DNA from: an uncultured Oscillospiraceae bacterium
Lineage (GTDB): Bacteria > Bacillota > Clostridia > Oscillospirales > Ruminococcaceae
Assembly: GCA_958403605.1 (NCBI GenBank)
Contig: CATXYA010000029.1
Location: 1-10,178 of the forward strand
Length of the DNA: 10,178 nucleotides
Direction of reading: 5' to 3'
In this document: piece after piece, positions 1 to 7,342 of the stretch
How the letters are laid out: each line of letters starts with the position of its first letter
Numbering within the stretch: position 1 is the stretch's first letter
Translations under genes and position numbers: made by a program
Notes under the pieces: generated by a model
What the model was told of the DNA's origin: nothing
Databases searched by the model: none
Seen by the model: the letters and a program-made list of their open reading frames with translations, nothing else

Positions 1-33
1 CTCATTAAAAGCATTATATCAATATTTTCTGTT

Positions 34-40
34 AAAGGAG
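34..40 (+). promoter_or_regulatory. Ribosome binding site that decides the first gene's start
   Basis: AAAGGAG lies 8 nt before the ATG at 49 but only 2 nt before the in-frame GTG at 43. The spacing therefore favours ATG at 49 over the longer GTG-started frame. The 33 bases before it, back to the window edge, show no recognisable promoter. Confidence 0.8.
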
Positions 41-48
41 CTGTGTAT

Positions 49-1020
49 ATGGAAAAAGCAGAGCTTTTAGTAGTAGAGCAAGCCGTGAAGCAACTTAATA
101 AAGAGTATACAACCTTGTTGAATTCAAGAGAATATTGTTTGGGGAAAAAGATGTTAAGATTTATACAAGACATAAGGACTTTGAACATTGTAAAAATCAT
201 TAAAATGATAAAGACGCGAAAAAAGAATCAAGTAGTAACAAAAAAGTATATTGATAAGGCTAAAAATATAATGATAGAGAGATCAATAGAGAATGTGATA
301 AATAATATGAGCGCAATATATAGTGTTACGGTATATACGTGCATAGTAGGAAAATATGATGCTCCCAATAGTCCATTATTACGATTTAAAAACTATCGAT
401 ATATTTTGTTTACTGACCAATTGGATTTGCAGTGTAATGGTTGGGAAATTCATAAGATTCCCCGTGATATTATGTCAAACTACTCTCCCACAGAAGTTAA
501 TCGCTATATCAAATTCCATCCTCAAGAGTTTTTTAATACAGACTATTCTTGCTATGTAGATGGAAATGTACGAATTCTAACTAGCCTTGATAGTTTCATA
601 GAATCAATAAATACGGCTGTCGGCATTTCGATGTTTGATCACCCGTATCGAGAGTGTTTATACAGAGAAGCGCAGACGTGCATTTATTTGGGCAAAGGAA
701 ATAGCACGAAAATTGCAAAACAAATTGACTCTTACAAAAAAGAGGGAATGCCATACAATTTTGGGCTTAAAGAAGCAACAATCATTATGGTAGATTTAAA
801 TAATGAAAATGGGGTATATCTTCTAAACGAATGGTGGAAAGAGTTTTATAAATGGAAAAGTGGTCGAGATCAACTGGCCCTACCCTATGTAGTTTGGAAA
901 GAAGATTTGACTATGGATGCGATTGGCTCGTTGGGGGAAAACATTAGGGAAGACCACCATTTTCAAGTGGCATATCACGGTAGTAGGGAAAGTGCGTGTG
1001 AGGAGGAAGATAATGAATGA
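49..1020 (+). CDS. DUF616 (TOD1/MUCI70-type) glycosyltransferase-like protein
   Basis: Predicted 323-aa cytoplasmic protein, probably a glycosyltransferase of the polysaccharide operon; its donor and acceptor cannot be told. The C-terminal two thirds carry the hallmarks I associate with the DUF616 family: YTCIVGKYD (96-104) as first strand and nucleotide loop, FTDQ (121-124), NRYIKFHP (151-158), a DxD-like YVDGN (169-173), HPYRECLYREAQ (198-209) and RDQLALPYV (273-281). The first about 90 residues are lysine-rich and helical-looking and are not part of that domain; they include LLNSREYCLGKK (23-34), a stretch resembling linkers or tails of capsule glycosyltransferases. No signal peptide or membrane helix is evident. 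The start is set by AAAGGAG 8 nt upstream. The gene is strongly AT-rich and overlaps the next gene by 4 nt (ATGA), so translation is probably coupled. Family membership is from motif memory; the reaction is inferred. Confidence 0.75.
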   Translation: MEKAELLVVEQAVKQLNKEYTTLLNSREYCLGKKMLRFIQDIRTLNIVKIIKMIKTRKKNQVVTKKYIDKAKNIMIERSIENVINNMSAIYSVTVYTCIVGKYDAPNSPLLRFKNYRYILFTDQLDLQCNGWEIHKIPRDIMSNYSPTEVNRYIKFHPQEFFNTDYSCYVDGNVRILTSLDSFIESINTAVGISMFDHPYRECLYREAQTCIYLGKGNSTKIAKQIDSYKKEGMPYNFGLKEATIIMVDLNNENGVYLLNEWWKEFYKWKSGRDQLALPYVVWKEDLTMDAIGSLGENIREDHHFQVAYHGSRESACEEEDNE

Positions 1021-1925
1021 ACCAAATGATGAGTAAGGGATTACTCAAAATATTGCGGATACTGCATCTCTCTAACAGGATACCAGACAGAATATATGTG
1101 AAATTGATATACTGTGCCCTCACGGGGAAAACGCTAAATTTAAAAAATCCTAGTACTTTTAATGAAAAGCTGCAGTGGCTTAAATTATATAATAGAGTTA
1201 ATTTATACACGATTCTCGTCGATAAATATGAAGTAAAAGAATATATAAAACCATTAATTGGGGAGGAACATATTATTCCTACACTTGGAGTATGGGATAA
1301 ATTTGATGATATTGATTTTAATAAATTACCACAGAGATTTGTGCTTAAATGCACACATGATTCAGGAGGACTCGTTATTTGTACAGATAAGTCAAAACTG
1401 AACATTGCCACGGCAAAGCAAACACTGTCAGCATCTTTAAAAAAAGACTATTATAGTTGGGGAAGAGAATGGCCATATAAAAATATAAAGCCAAGGATAA
1501 TTGCAGAAAAATATATGTCAAATTCTCAACTCGGTGTGGAAGAAGATGAACTTACCGATTATAAGATTTATTGTTTTAATGGTAAAGCAAAACTTATGAT
1601 GATTGCCACAGGACGATTTTCTAAAGAACAAACGCACTTTGACTACTTTGATCGTTCTGGCACATGGTTGGATTTGAACTGGGGAAAACCTAGATCCAAG
1701 AGTGAACCGACAAAGCCTGAAAAATTTGAGGAATTGTTTCAATTCGCCGAAAAAATTAGTAAAGGAATTCCACATGTCAGAGTGGATTTGTACGTGATTG
1801 CTGATGTTATTTATTTTGGTGAAATGACATTCTTTGATGATGGTGGATTTGGTAAGTTATCCCCTGAAGAATGGGAATACAAATTGGGAAACTGGCTAGA
1901 GCTTCCTTGTAGTCCTATTCTATAA
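1017..1925 (+). CDS. TupA-like ATP-grasp protein
   Basis: 302-aa protein resembling the TupA-like ATP-grasp family (PF14305), named for the teichuronopeptide biosynthesis protein of alkaliphilic Bacillus. ATP-grasp enzymes join a carboxylate to an amine through an acylphosphate, so this is the likely amino-acid or peptide-attaching enzyme of the operon. Visible family stretches are FNEKLQWLKLYNR (48-60), VDKYEVKEYI (68-77), KCTHDSGG (111-118, nucleotide-binding strand and loop), IIAEKYM (161-167), DYKIYCFNGK (181-190), RVDLYV (255-260) and the acidic, probably metal-binding YFGEMTFFDDGGF (266-278). No membrane segments are seen, so it probably acts in the cytoplasm on nucleotide- or lipid-linked sugars. 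The start is ATG at 1017, overlapping the preceding stop; AGGAGG (1001-1006) lies 10 nt before it. Another ATG at 1013 opens only a 7-codon frame. Composition is very AT-rich. Family call is good; the substrate is unknown. Confidence 0.82.
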   Translation: MNQMMSKGLLKILRILHLSNRIPDRIYVKLIYCALTGKTLNLKNPSTFNEKLQWLKLYNRVNLYTILVDKYEVKEYIKPLIGEEHIIPTLGVWDKFDDIDFNKLPQRFVLKCTHDSGGLVICTDKSKLNIATAKQTLSASLKKDYYSWGREWPYKNIKPRIIAEKYMSNSQLGVEEDELTDYKIYCFNGKAKLMMIATGRFSKEQTHFDYFDRSGTWLDLNWGKPRSKSEPTKPEKFEELFQFAEKISKGIPHVRVDLYVIADVIYFGEMTFFDDGGFGKLSPEEWEYKLGNWLELPCSPIL

Positions 1926-1958
1926 TACGACATCGTGTTTAATAATGAAAAATTTTGT

Positions 1959-1964
1959 GGAGGG
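1959..1964 (+). promoter_or_regulatory. Distant ribosome binding site of the flippase gene
   Basis: GGAGGG is the only good Shine-Dalgarno match before the flippase. It ends 16 nt before the ATG at 1981, longer than the usual 5-9 nt. An in-frame TAG at 1975 rules out a longer coding frame, and the next ATG (residue 22) would remove conserved N-terminal sequence. Initiation may therefore be weak, or helped by local folding. Confidence 0.5.
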
Positions 1965-1980
1965 CAACATCAGATAGAAC

Positions 1981-3501
1981 ATGAATATAGAATCAAGAAA
2001 GACCAAGCTTCGGATAAACACAATTTCATCGTTATTATTTCAAATGTCTACAATTATTTGTGGTTTTATAACTCCAAAGCTGTTACTTTTTTATTATGGT
2101 TCGGAAGTAAATGGTCTAGTCGCATCTATAACGCAATTTTTGTCACTGATTGCATTTCTAGAACTTGGTGTTGGAGCAGTTGTACAATCTTCATTCTATA
2201 AACCACTAGCAGATAACGATGTTTTATTAATCAGTAAGATTATGGCTTCGGCAGAAAAATTTTTTCGCCGATTGGCGGTGATTCTTCTGGTGTATGGTTT
2301 CTTTCTAATCATTATTTACCCGCTAGTTGTAAAAAATGATTTTGATATATTGTATACCGCTACATTAATTGCTGCAATGTCGATTAGTTCTTTTGCCCAG
2401 TACTATTTTGGCGTGACAGAAAGACTTCTTCTTTCCGCCGATCAAAGAGGTTACATCCAGTACAATGCTCAAACTATTACATTAGTTGTAAATACTATTG
2501 CAAGTGCTGTTTTAATCCTACAAGGCGCTCCAATCCAATTAGTTAAACTGGTCACATCTCTTATTTATTTGGTCAGACCGTTTATATTGCGCATTTATGT
2601 TAATAACCATTATCAAATAGATAGACATGTCAAGTATAGTTCTGAACCGATACAGCAAAAATGGAATGGTGTTGCACAGCATATTGCAGCTGTCGTTTTA
2701 GATGGGACAGACAATGTAGTGTTAACCTTGTTTGCTACATTGGCAGATGTATCAATTTATTCTGTTTATTATTTGGTTGTATACGGCGTAAAATCATTGT
2801 TTATGTCAATGACCAATGGCATTCAAGCACTTACGGGTGAGTTGTGGGCGAAACAAGAAATTGCTGAACTAAACCAATTTTTTGGTCGTATTGAATGGTA
2901 TATTCACACTGGCACTACATTCATTTTTGGTTGTACAGCATCGTTGATTCTGCCCTTTGTTTGCATTTATACTGCTGGTGTACATGATACCAATTATACT
3001 GTCCCATTATTTGCGCTGCTTATTACACTTGCCAACGGATTTCATTGTTTGCGCCTACCGTATAACATTATGATATTATCTGCCGGTCATTACCGACAGA
3101 CCCAATACAATTATATAATTGCTGCTGGACTAAATGTTATCGTGTCAATCGCAACTGTAAAAATGTGGGGATTAGTAGGAGTTGCTATTGGTACACTTAT
3201 AGCAATGTTATATCAAACAATATGGATGGCCGTTTATAATTCAAAAAATATATTATGCTGGCCTATCTGTAATTTTCTAAAACAAATATTTGTAGATACC
3301 GTATCATTTGTTTTGGCCTTTAGCCTTTCTACATTATTTCATCTTGGCGGAGAGTCATATCTTCTATGGATAATACTGGCCATAAAAACAACCTTCATTT
3401 GGGGCGTGATTATTCTTTGCATAAATTGTATCGTTTATAAAGAAAATGTTCAATTACTCATCAGTTCGGTATTGAAAAAGTTTGTTATGAGGGGAAGATA
3501 A
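1981..3501 (+). CDS. Wzx-type polysaccharide flippase (MATE/MOP superfamily)
   Basis: 506-aa integral membrane protein, probably moving undecaprenyl-diphosphate-linked repeat units from the inner to the outer face of the membrane. It has about 12-14 hydrophobic segments spread over the whole length, no signal peptide and a basic N-terminus (residues 6-11). The N-terminal block NTISSLLFQMSTIICGFITP (13-32) followed by YYGSEVNGLVASITQFLSL (39-57) and ELGVGAVV (61-68) is typical of oligosaccharide flippases of Firmicutes capsule clusters. Its length matches that family (roughly 450-520 aa). Its presence points to a Wzx/Wzy-type export route, although no Wzy polymerase is in view. It starts 55 nt after the ATP-grasp gene with a poorly spaced ribosome binding site, and its stop shares one base with the next gene's ATG (TAATG). 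Composition is AT-rich like the two preceding genes. Transport polarity and substrate are inferred from the family and context. Confidence 0.88.
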   Translation: MNIESRKTKLRINTISSLLFQMSTIICGFITPKLLLFYYGSEVNGLVASITQFLSLIAFLELGVGAVVQSSFYKPLADNDVLLISKIMASAEKFFRRLAVILLVYGFFLIIIYPLVVKNDFDILYTATLIAAMSISSFAQYYFGVTERLLLSADQRGYIQYNAQTITLVVNTIASAVLILQGAPIQLVKLVTSLIYLVRPFILRIYVNNHYQIDRHVKYSSEPIQQKWNGVAQHIAAVVLDGTDNVVLTLFATLADVSIYSVYYLVVYGVKSLFMSMTNGIQALTGELWAKQEIAELNQFFGRIEWYIHTGTTFIFGCTASLILPFVCIYTAGVHDTNYTVPLFALLITLANGFHCLRLPYNIMILSAGHYRQTQYNYIIAAGLNVIVSIATVKMWGLVGVAIGTLIAMLYQTIWMAVYNSKNILCWPICNFLKQIFVDTVSFVLAFSLSTLFHLGGESYLLWIILAIKTTFIWGVIILCINCIVYKENVQLLISSVLKKFVMRGR

Positions 3502-4571
3502 TGGATAAAAAAACTGGTTGTAAATTCGTTTTTGTTACCGGCGCGGCGGGTTTTATCGGTTCTAATTTGTGCAAACAGTTGTTGTCAAGCAGCAAGAAGA
3601 TTCAGATAATCGGTCTTGATAATCTAAACGATTATTACGATGTGCGGATCAAAGAATCGAGATTGGAAAAGCTGCGCGAATATCCGAATTTTGTCTTTGT
3701 CAAAGGTGACGTAATCAACAAAGGTTTGATCAACTTTATTTTTGCCCAATACAAACCGCAGATCGTGGTCAATTTAGCAGCCCAGGCCGGCGTGCGTTAC
3801 AGTATCACTAATCCCGATGCCTATGTAGAATCAAATCTGATAGGTTTTTATAATATTTTAGAGGCTTGCCGCCACAGTTATGATGGGGGGGCACCTGGCG
3901 TAGAGCACCTGGTATATGCCAGCTCCTCCAGTGTGTATGGCACTAATAAAAAGGTGCCTTACAGTACTGATGATAAGGTGGACAACCCCGTCAGCCTCTA
4001 TGCAGCCACCAAAAAATCCAACGAATTGATGGCTCATGCTTATGCAAAGCTCTATAATATTCCCTCTACAGGCCTGCGATTCTTTACCGTCTATGGCCCG
4101 GCAGGGCGCCCGGACATGGCCTACTTTGGATTCACCAATAAGCTGCTGAAAGGTGAAACGATCGAAATCTTCAACTACGGGAACTGCAAGCGCGATTTTA
4201 CTTACATCGATGATATCGTCGAAGGTGTTGTGCGCGTGATGAAAAAACCGCCCGAGAAAAAAGTAGGAGAAGACGGCCTGCCTGTACCCCCCTACGCAAT
4301 CTACAACATCGGCAACAACCAGCCAGAAAACCTGCTGGATTTTGTGACGATTTTGCAGGAGGAACTCATCCGTGCAGGGGTCCTGCCGCCGGATTATAAC
4401 TTTGAAGCGCACAAAAAGCTAGTCCCTATGCAGCCGGGTGATGTGCCGGTGACTTATGCTGACACCTCTGCTCTGGAGCGCGATTTCGGCTTCAAACCCA
4501 GCACCAGCTTGCGGCAAGGTCTGCGGAAATTTGCGGAGTGGTACAAAGCTTTTTATATGGAGCAGAGGTAG
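3501..4571 (+). CDS. UDP-glucuronate 4-epimerase-like NAD-dependent epimerase
   Basis: 356-aa cytoplasmic extended-SDR enzyme, most like UDP-glucuronate 4-epimerases, which interconvert UDP-glucuronate and UDP-galacturonate at C4 using bound NAD. Seen in the sequence: the NAD-binding TGAAGFIG (13-20), [20 protein letters not shown] (39-58, a block typical of this epimerase subgroup), SSSSVYG (141-147), the catalytic pair Tyr167/Lys171 in [20 protein letters not shown] (193-207) and RDFTYIDDI (231-239). The full fold appears intact. GAGGGG (3489-3494) precedes the ATG, which overlaps the flippase stop by one base. The stop is 7 nt before the dehydrogenase that should supply its substrate. The first about 300 bases are AT-richer than the rest, suggesting a recombination seam, and a run of seven G lies at 3885-3891. 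Other nucleotide-sugar epimerases of the same fold are possible, but the neighbouring ugd supports this call. Confidence 0.85.
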   Translation: MDKKTGCKFVFVTGAAGFIGSNLCKQLLSSSKKIQIIGLDNLNDYYDVRIKESRLEKLREYPNFVFVKGDVINKGLINFIFAQYKPQIVVNLAAQAGVRYSITNPDAYVESNLIGFYNILEACRHSYDGGAPGVEHLVYASSSSVYGTNKKVPYSTDDKVDNPVSLYAATKKSNELMAHAYAKLYNIPSTGLRFFTVYGPAGRPDMAYFGFTNKLLKGETIEIFNYGNCKRDFTYIDDIVEGVVRVMKKPPEKKVGEDGLPVPPYAIYNIGNNQPENLLDFVTILQEELIRAGVLPPDYNFEAHKKLVPMQPGDVPVTYADTSALERDFGFKPSTSLRQGLRKFAEWYKAFYMEQR

Positions 4572-4578
4572 AAAAATC

Positions 4579-5823
4579 ATGAAAGAAAAGAAAAATATTG
4601 CGGTAGCCGGCACTGGCTATGTAGGCCTTTCCATTGCTACGCTGCTGGCGCAGCACCACCATGTGACCGCCGTCGACATCGTTCCGGAGAAAGTGGAACT
4701 GATCAACCGGAAAGCATCGCCCATTCAGGATGAGTATATCGAAAAATATCTCGCGAAAAAAGATTTGGAACTGACGGCGACCCTGGACGCCAAAGCGGCT
4801 TATGCGGATGCGGATTTTGTGGTGATCGCCGCACCCACCAACTACGACAGCAAAAAGAATTATTTTGATACTTCGGCAGTGGAAGCCGTGATCCAATTGG
4901 TGATGGAAAATAACCCCCATGCGATCATGGTCATCAAGTCCACCATTCCTGTTGGCTATACGGCTTATATCCGAGAAAAGACCGGCAGCAAGAATATCCT
5001 GTTCAGCCCGGAATTTTTGCGGGAAAGCAAGGCGCTGTATGACAACCTGTATCCCAGCCGCATCATCGTCGGCACAGATTTAAATGATCCGCGCCTGGTG
5101 GAAGCTGCGCACACGTTTGCTGGACTTTTGCAGGAAGGCGCGATCAAAGAAAACATTGATACGCTGTACATGGGGTTCACGGAAGCCGAGGCAGTCAAAT
5201 TGTTTGCCAATACATACTTGGCCCTGCGCGTCAGTTATTTCAATGAGCTGGACACTTACGCGGAAATGAAAGGTCTCGACACTCAGGCGATCATCGACGG
5301 CGTTTGCCTGGATCCCCGTATCGGCAGTCATTACAACAATCCCAGCTTTGGTTACGGCGGCTACTGCCTGCCGAAGGACACCAAGCAGCTGTTAGCGAAT
5401 TATAATGACGTGCCGGAGAAGCTGATCGAAGCTATCGTTGAATCGAACCGGACACGAAAGGACTTTATCGCTGACCGGGTGCTTGAAATGACCGATTATT
5501 ATGGGGCCGACAGCGATTGGACAGCAGAAAAGGAAAAGAAATGTGTGATCGGCGTCTATCGGCTGACCATGAAATCGAATTCCGACAACTTCCGCCAAAG
5601 CAGCATCCAGGGTGTGATGAAACGCATCAAAGCGAAAGGCGCTACAGTGGTGGTCTATGAACCGACGCTGAAAAATGGTGATACGTTTTTCGGCAGCGAG
5701 GTCATCAACGATTTGGCAGCCTTCAAAGCGGTCTCCAACGCCATTCTTGCTAACCGCTATGACAGCAGTTTGGATGATGTAAAAGAAAAAGTATATACGA
5801 GAGACCTTTTTCAAAGAGACTAA
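4579..5823 (+). CDS. ugd: UDP-glucose 6-dehydrogenase
   Basis: 414-aa cytoplasmic enzyme oxidising UDP-glucose to UDP-glucuronate with two NAD+, the substrate of the epimerase encoded just upstream. Seen: the Rossmann motif GTGYVG (11-16) with acidic Asp33 ending the second strand, KSTIPVG (120-126), FSPEFLRES (142-150), [19 protein letters not shown] (205-223) with Lys207 and Asn211, and the active-site [10 protein letters not shown] (258-267) with the catalytic Cys263. The C-terminal UDP-binding domain runs from about 310 to 414, including [15 protein letters not shown]. Length fits the shorter bacterial Ugd group. I chose ATG at 4579 because GCAGAGG lies 10 nt before it and the Rossmann strand starts immediately after; a longer open frame back to 4456 only overlaps the epimerase gene. 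It is the last gene of the operon and is followed by a strong hairpin. The UDP-mannose/ManNAc dehydrogenases of the same superfamily are the alternative, less likely here. Confidence 0.92.
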   Translation: MKEKKNIAVAGTGYVGLSIATLLAQHHHVTAVDIVPEKVELINRKASPIQDEYIEKYLAKKDLELTATLDAKAAYADADFVVIAAPTNYDSKKNYFDTSAVEAVIQLVMENNPHAIMVIKSTIPVGYTAYIREKTGSKNILFSPEFLRESKALYDNLYPSRIIVGTDLNDPRLVEAAHTFAGLLQEGAIKENIDTLYMGFTEAEAVKLFANTYLALRVSYFNELDTYAEMKGLDTQAIIDGVCLDPRIGSHYNNPSFGYGGYCLPKDTKQLLANYNDVPEKLIEAIVESNRTRKDFIADRVLEMTDYYGADSDWTAEKEKKCVIGVYRLTMKSNSDNFRQSSIQGVMKRIKAKGATVVVYEPTLKNGDTFFGSEVINDLAAFKAVSNAILANRYDSSLDDVKEKVYTRDLFQRD

Positions 5824-5831
5824 AAACACAA

Positions 5832-5875
5832 AATAGAAGGCCCTTTCCGAGCAAAATCGGAAAGGGCCTTCTATT
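5832..5875. terminator. Bidirectional terminator between convergent operons
   Basis: A perfect 19-bp inverted repeat (arms 5832-5850 and 5857-5875) with a 6-base loop GCAAAA. It starts 8 nt after the ugd stop and ends 15 nt before the trkH stop, which lies on the opposite strand. Read on the - strand the stem is followed by a T-rich tail (complement of the A-rich 5822-5835), so it is a good intrinsic terminator for trkAH. On the + strand the T-run is weak beyond the arm, but the long GC-centred stem should still stop the polysaccharide transcript. Confidence 0.9.
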
Positions 5876-5890
5876 GTTCCTTATAAAATG

Positions 5891-7330
5891 TCAGAACCTC
5901 TCCCAAGTCTCCTTCCGAAACAGCAGCAGCAGGGGGAACAGTTCCAGGCGGCCTGCCAGCATGTCGAAAATGAGCACCAGCTGGGCGCCGTCGGAGAAAA
6001 GGGAAAAGTTTTGCGCCGGGCCCACCAGCTCCAGGCCCGGGCCGATGTTGTTGAGCGTGGCGGCCACGGCGGTGAAGTTGGTGATGAGGTCGTGGTTGTC
6101 GAAGCCCACGATGAGGACGGAGAGCGAGAACACCAGCACGTAAGCCACCATGAACACGTTGATGGAGCGCACCACCTCATGGGGGATGGTGCGGCCGTCC
6201 ATGGTGATCTTGCCCACGCTCTGCGGGTGCAGGAAATGGCGCAGCTCCTTGCGGACGGTCTTGAAGAGGATGACGAAGCGCGAGACCTTGATGCCGCCGC
6301 CGGTGCTGCCCGCGCAGGCGCCCAAAAACATGAGCATCACGAGGATGGTCTTTGACACCTGGGGCCAGAGGTTGAAATCGGTGGTGGAAAAGCCCGTGGT
6401 GGTGATGATGGACGCCACCTGGAACGAGGCGTGCTGCAGCGCCATGCCCAGGCTGCCGTAGAGCTTCCAGATATTGCCCGTGATGACAACGATGGCGGCG
6501 CCGATGAACAGCAGATACCAGCGCACCTCTTCCATGGCAAAGGCCCGCTTCCACTTGCGCAGCAGCAGCAAAAAGTAGAAGTTGAAGTTGACGCCGAACA
6601 GGATCATGAACACCGTGACCACGTTCTGCAGATAGATGGAATAGCCGGCCATGCTGTCGTTTTTGATGCCGAAGCCGCCGGTGCCCGCGGTGCCGAAGGC
6701 CGTGGTGACGGCATCGAACAGGGGCATGCGCCCCGCCAGCAGGAGCAAAATCTCCAGCACCGTCAGCACCATGTAGATGCCATAAAGGATCTTGGCGGTG
6801 GACTGCACCTTGGGCACTAGCTTTTCCACCTGCGGCCCGGGGCTTTCGGCCTTCATCAGGTTGACGTGGGAGCCGCCGGTGAGGGGCAGCAGCGTCAGCA
6901 GAAACACCAGCACGCCCATGCCGCCGATCCAGTGGGTGAAGCTGCGCCAGAACAAAACGCTGCGCGGCAAAATTTCCACATTCGCCAAGATGCTGGCGCC
7001 GGTGGTGGTGAAGCCGGACACCGTCTCAAACAGGGCGGCGATGGGGTCGGTGATGGAGCCGGTGAAGAGGAAGGGCAGCGCGCCCAGCACGCTGATGACG
7101 ATCCAGCCCAGCGCCGTGACGACAAAGCCCTCCCGCAGGAAAAAGACGCGGTTCTGCGGCTTGCGCCGCACCAGCAGCAGGCCGATGGCGATACACAGTG
7201 CGCTGGTGATCAAAAAAGCCTGCGCGGCAGATTCCAGATACAGCATCGCCACGATCAGGGGCAGCACCAACAGGGCCCCCTCGCACAAGACGATCCAGCC
7301 CAGCAGGTAAGAGACCATGGAAAAATTCAT
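5891..7330 (-). CDS. trkH: TrkH-family potassium uptake channel subunit
   Basis: 479-aa membrane protein forming the K+-conducting pore of a Trk/Ktr-type uptake system, gated by the TrkA ring encoded just upstream. All four pore-loop filter segments are visible: TTTGAS (108-113), TAGTGGFG (214-221), TTTGFSTTD (310-318) and NNIGPGLE (427-434), each with its filter glycine (G111, G218, G313, G430). The CAGSTGGGIK block (339-348) is the characteristic intramembrane loop region of the third repeat. The C-terminal DMLAGRLELFPLLLLF (456-471) is also typical. Length matches the family (about 450-490). ATG at 7330 is preceded by GGAGGGG (7335-7341) lying inside the 12-nt gap after trkA, so the two genes form one operon. 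The gene is strongly GC-rich, unlike the polysaccharide genes, and looks like chromosomal backbone. Na+-coupled or KtrB-like variants cannot be distinguished by eye. Confidence 0.95.
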   Translation of the reverse strand: MNFSMVSYLLGWIVLCEGALLVLPLIVAMLYLESAAQAFLITSALCIAIGLLLVRRKPQNRVFFLREGFVVTALGWIVISVLGALPFLFTGSITDPIAALFETVSGFTTTGASILANVEILPRSVLFWRSFTHWIGGMGVLVFLLTLLPLTGGSHVNLMKAESPGPQVEKLVPKVQSTAKILYGIYMVLTVLEILLLLAGRMPLFDAVTTAFGTAGTGGFGIKNDSMAGYSIYLQNVVTVFMILFGVNFNFYFLLLLRKWKRAFAMEEVRWYLLFIGAAIVVITGNIWKLYGSLGMALQHASFQVASIITTTGFSTTDFNLWPQVSKTILVMLMFLGACAGSTGGGIKVSRFVILFKTVRKELRHFLHPQSVGKITMDGRTIPHEVVRSINVFMVAYVLVFSLSVLIVGFDNHDLITNFTAVAATLNNIGPGLELVGPAQNFSLFSDGAQLVLIFDMLAGRLELFPLLLLFRKETWERF

Positions 7331-7342
7331 AAGGCCCCTCCG

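Noticed and set aside
944..1411. A 155-codon - strand frame at the junction of the first two genes
   Set aside because: It crosses two real coding regions on the other strand and has no domain or plausible ribosome binding site.
3858..4412. A 184-codon - strand frame within the epimerase gene
   Set aside because: It is a shadow of a well-conserved gene and has no recognisable motif.
4456..4578. A longer N-terminus for Ugd, starting inside the epimerase gene
   Set aside because: The extension overlaps conserved epimerase coding sequence, lacks a good ribosome binding site and precedes the normal Rossmann start; ATG at 4579 fits the family.
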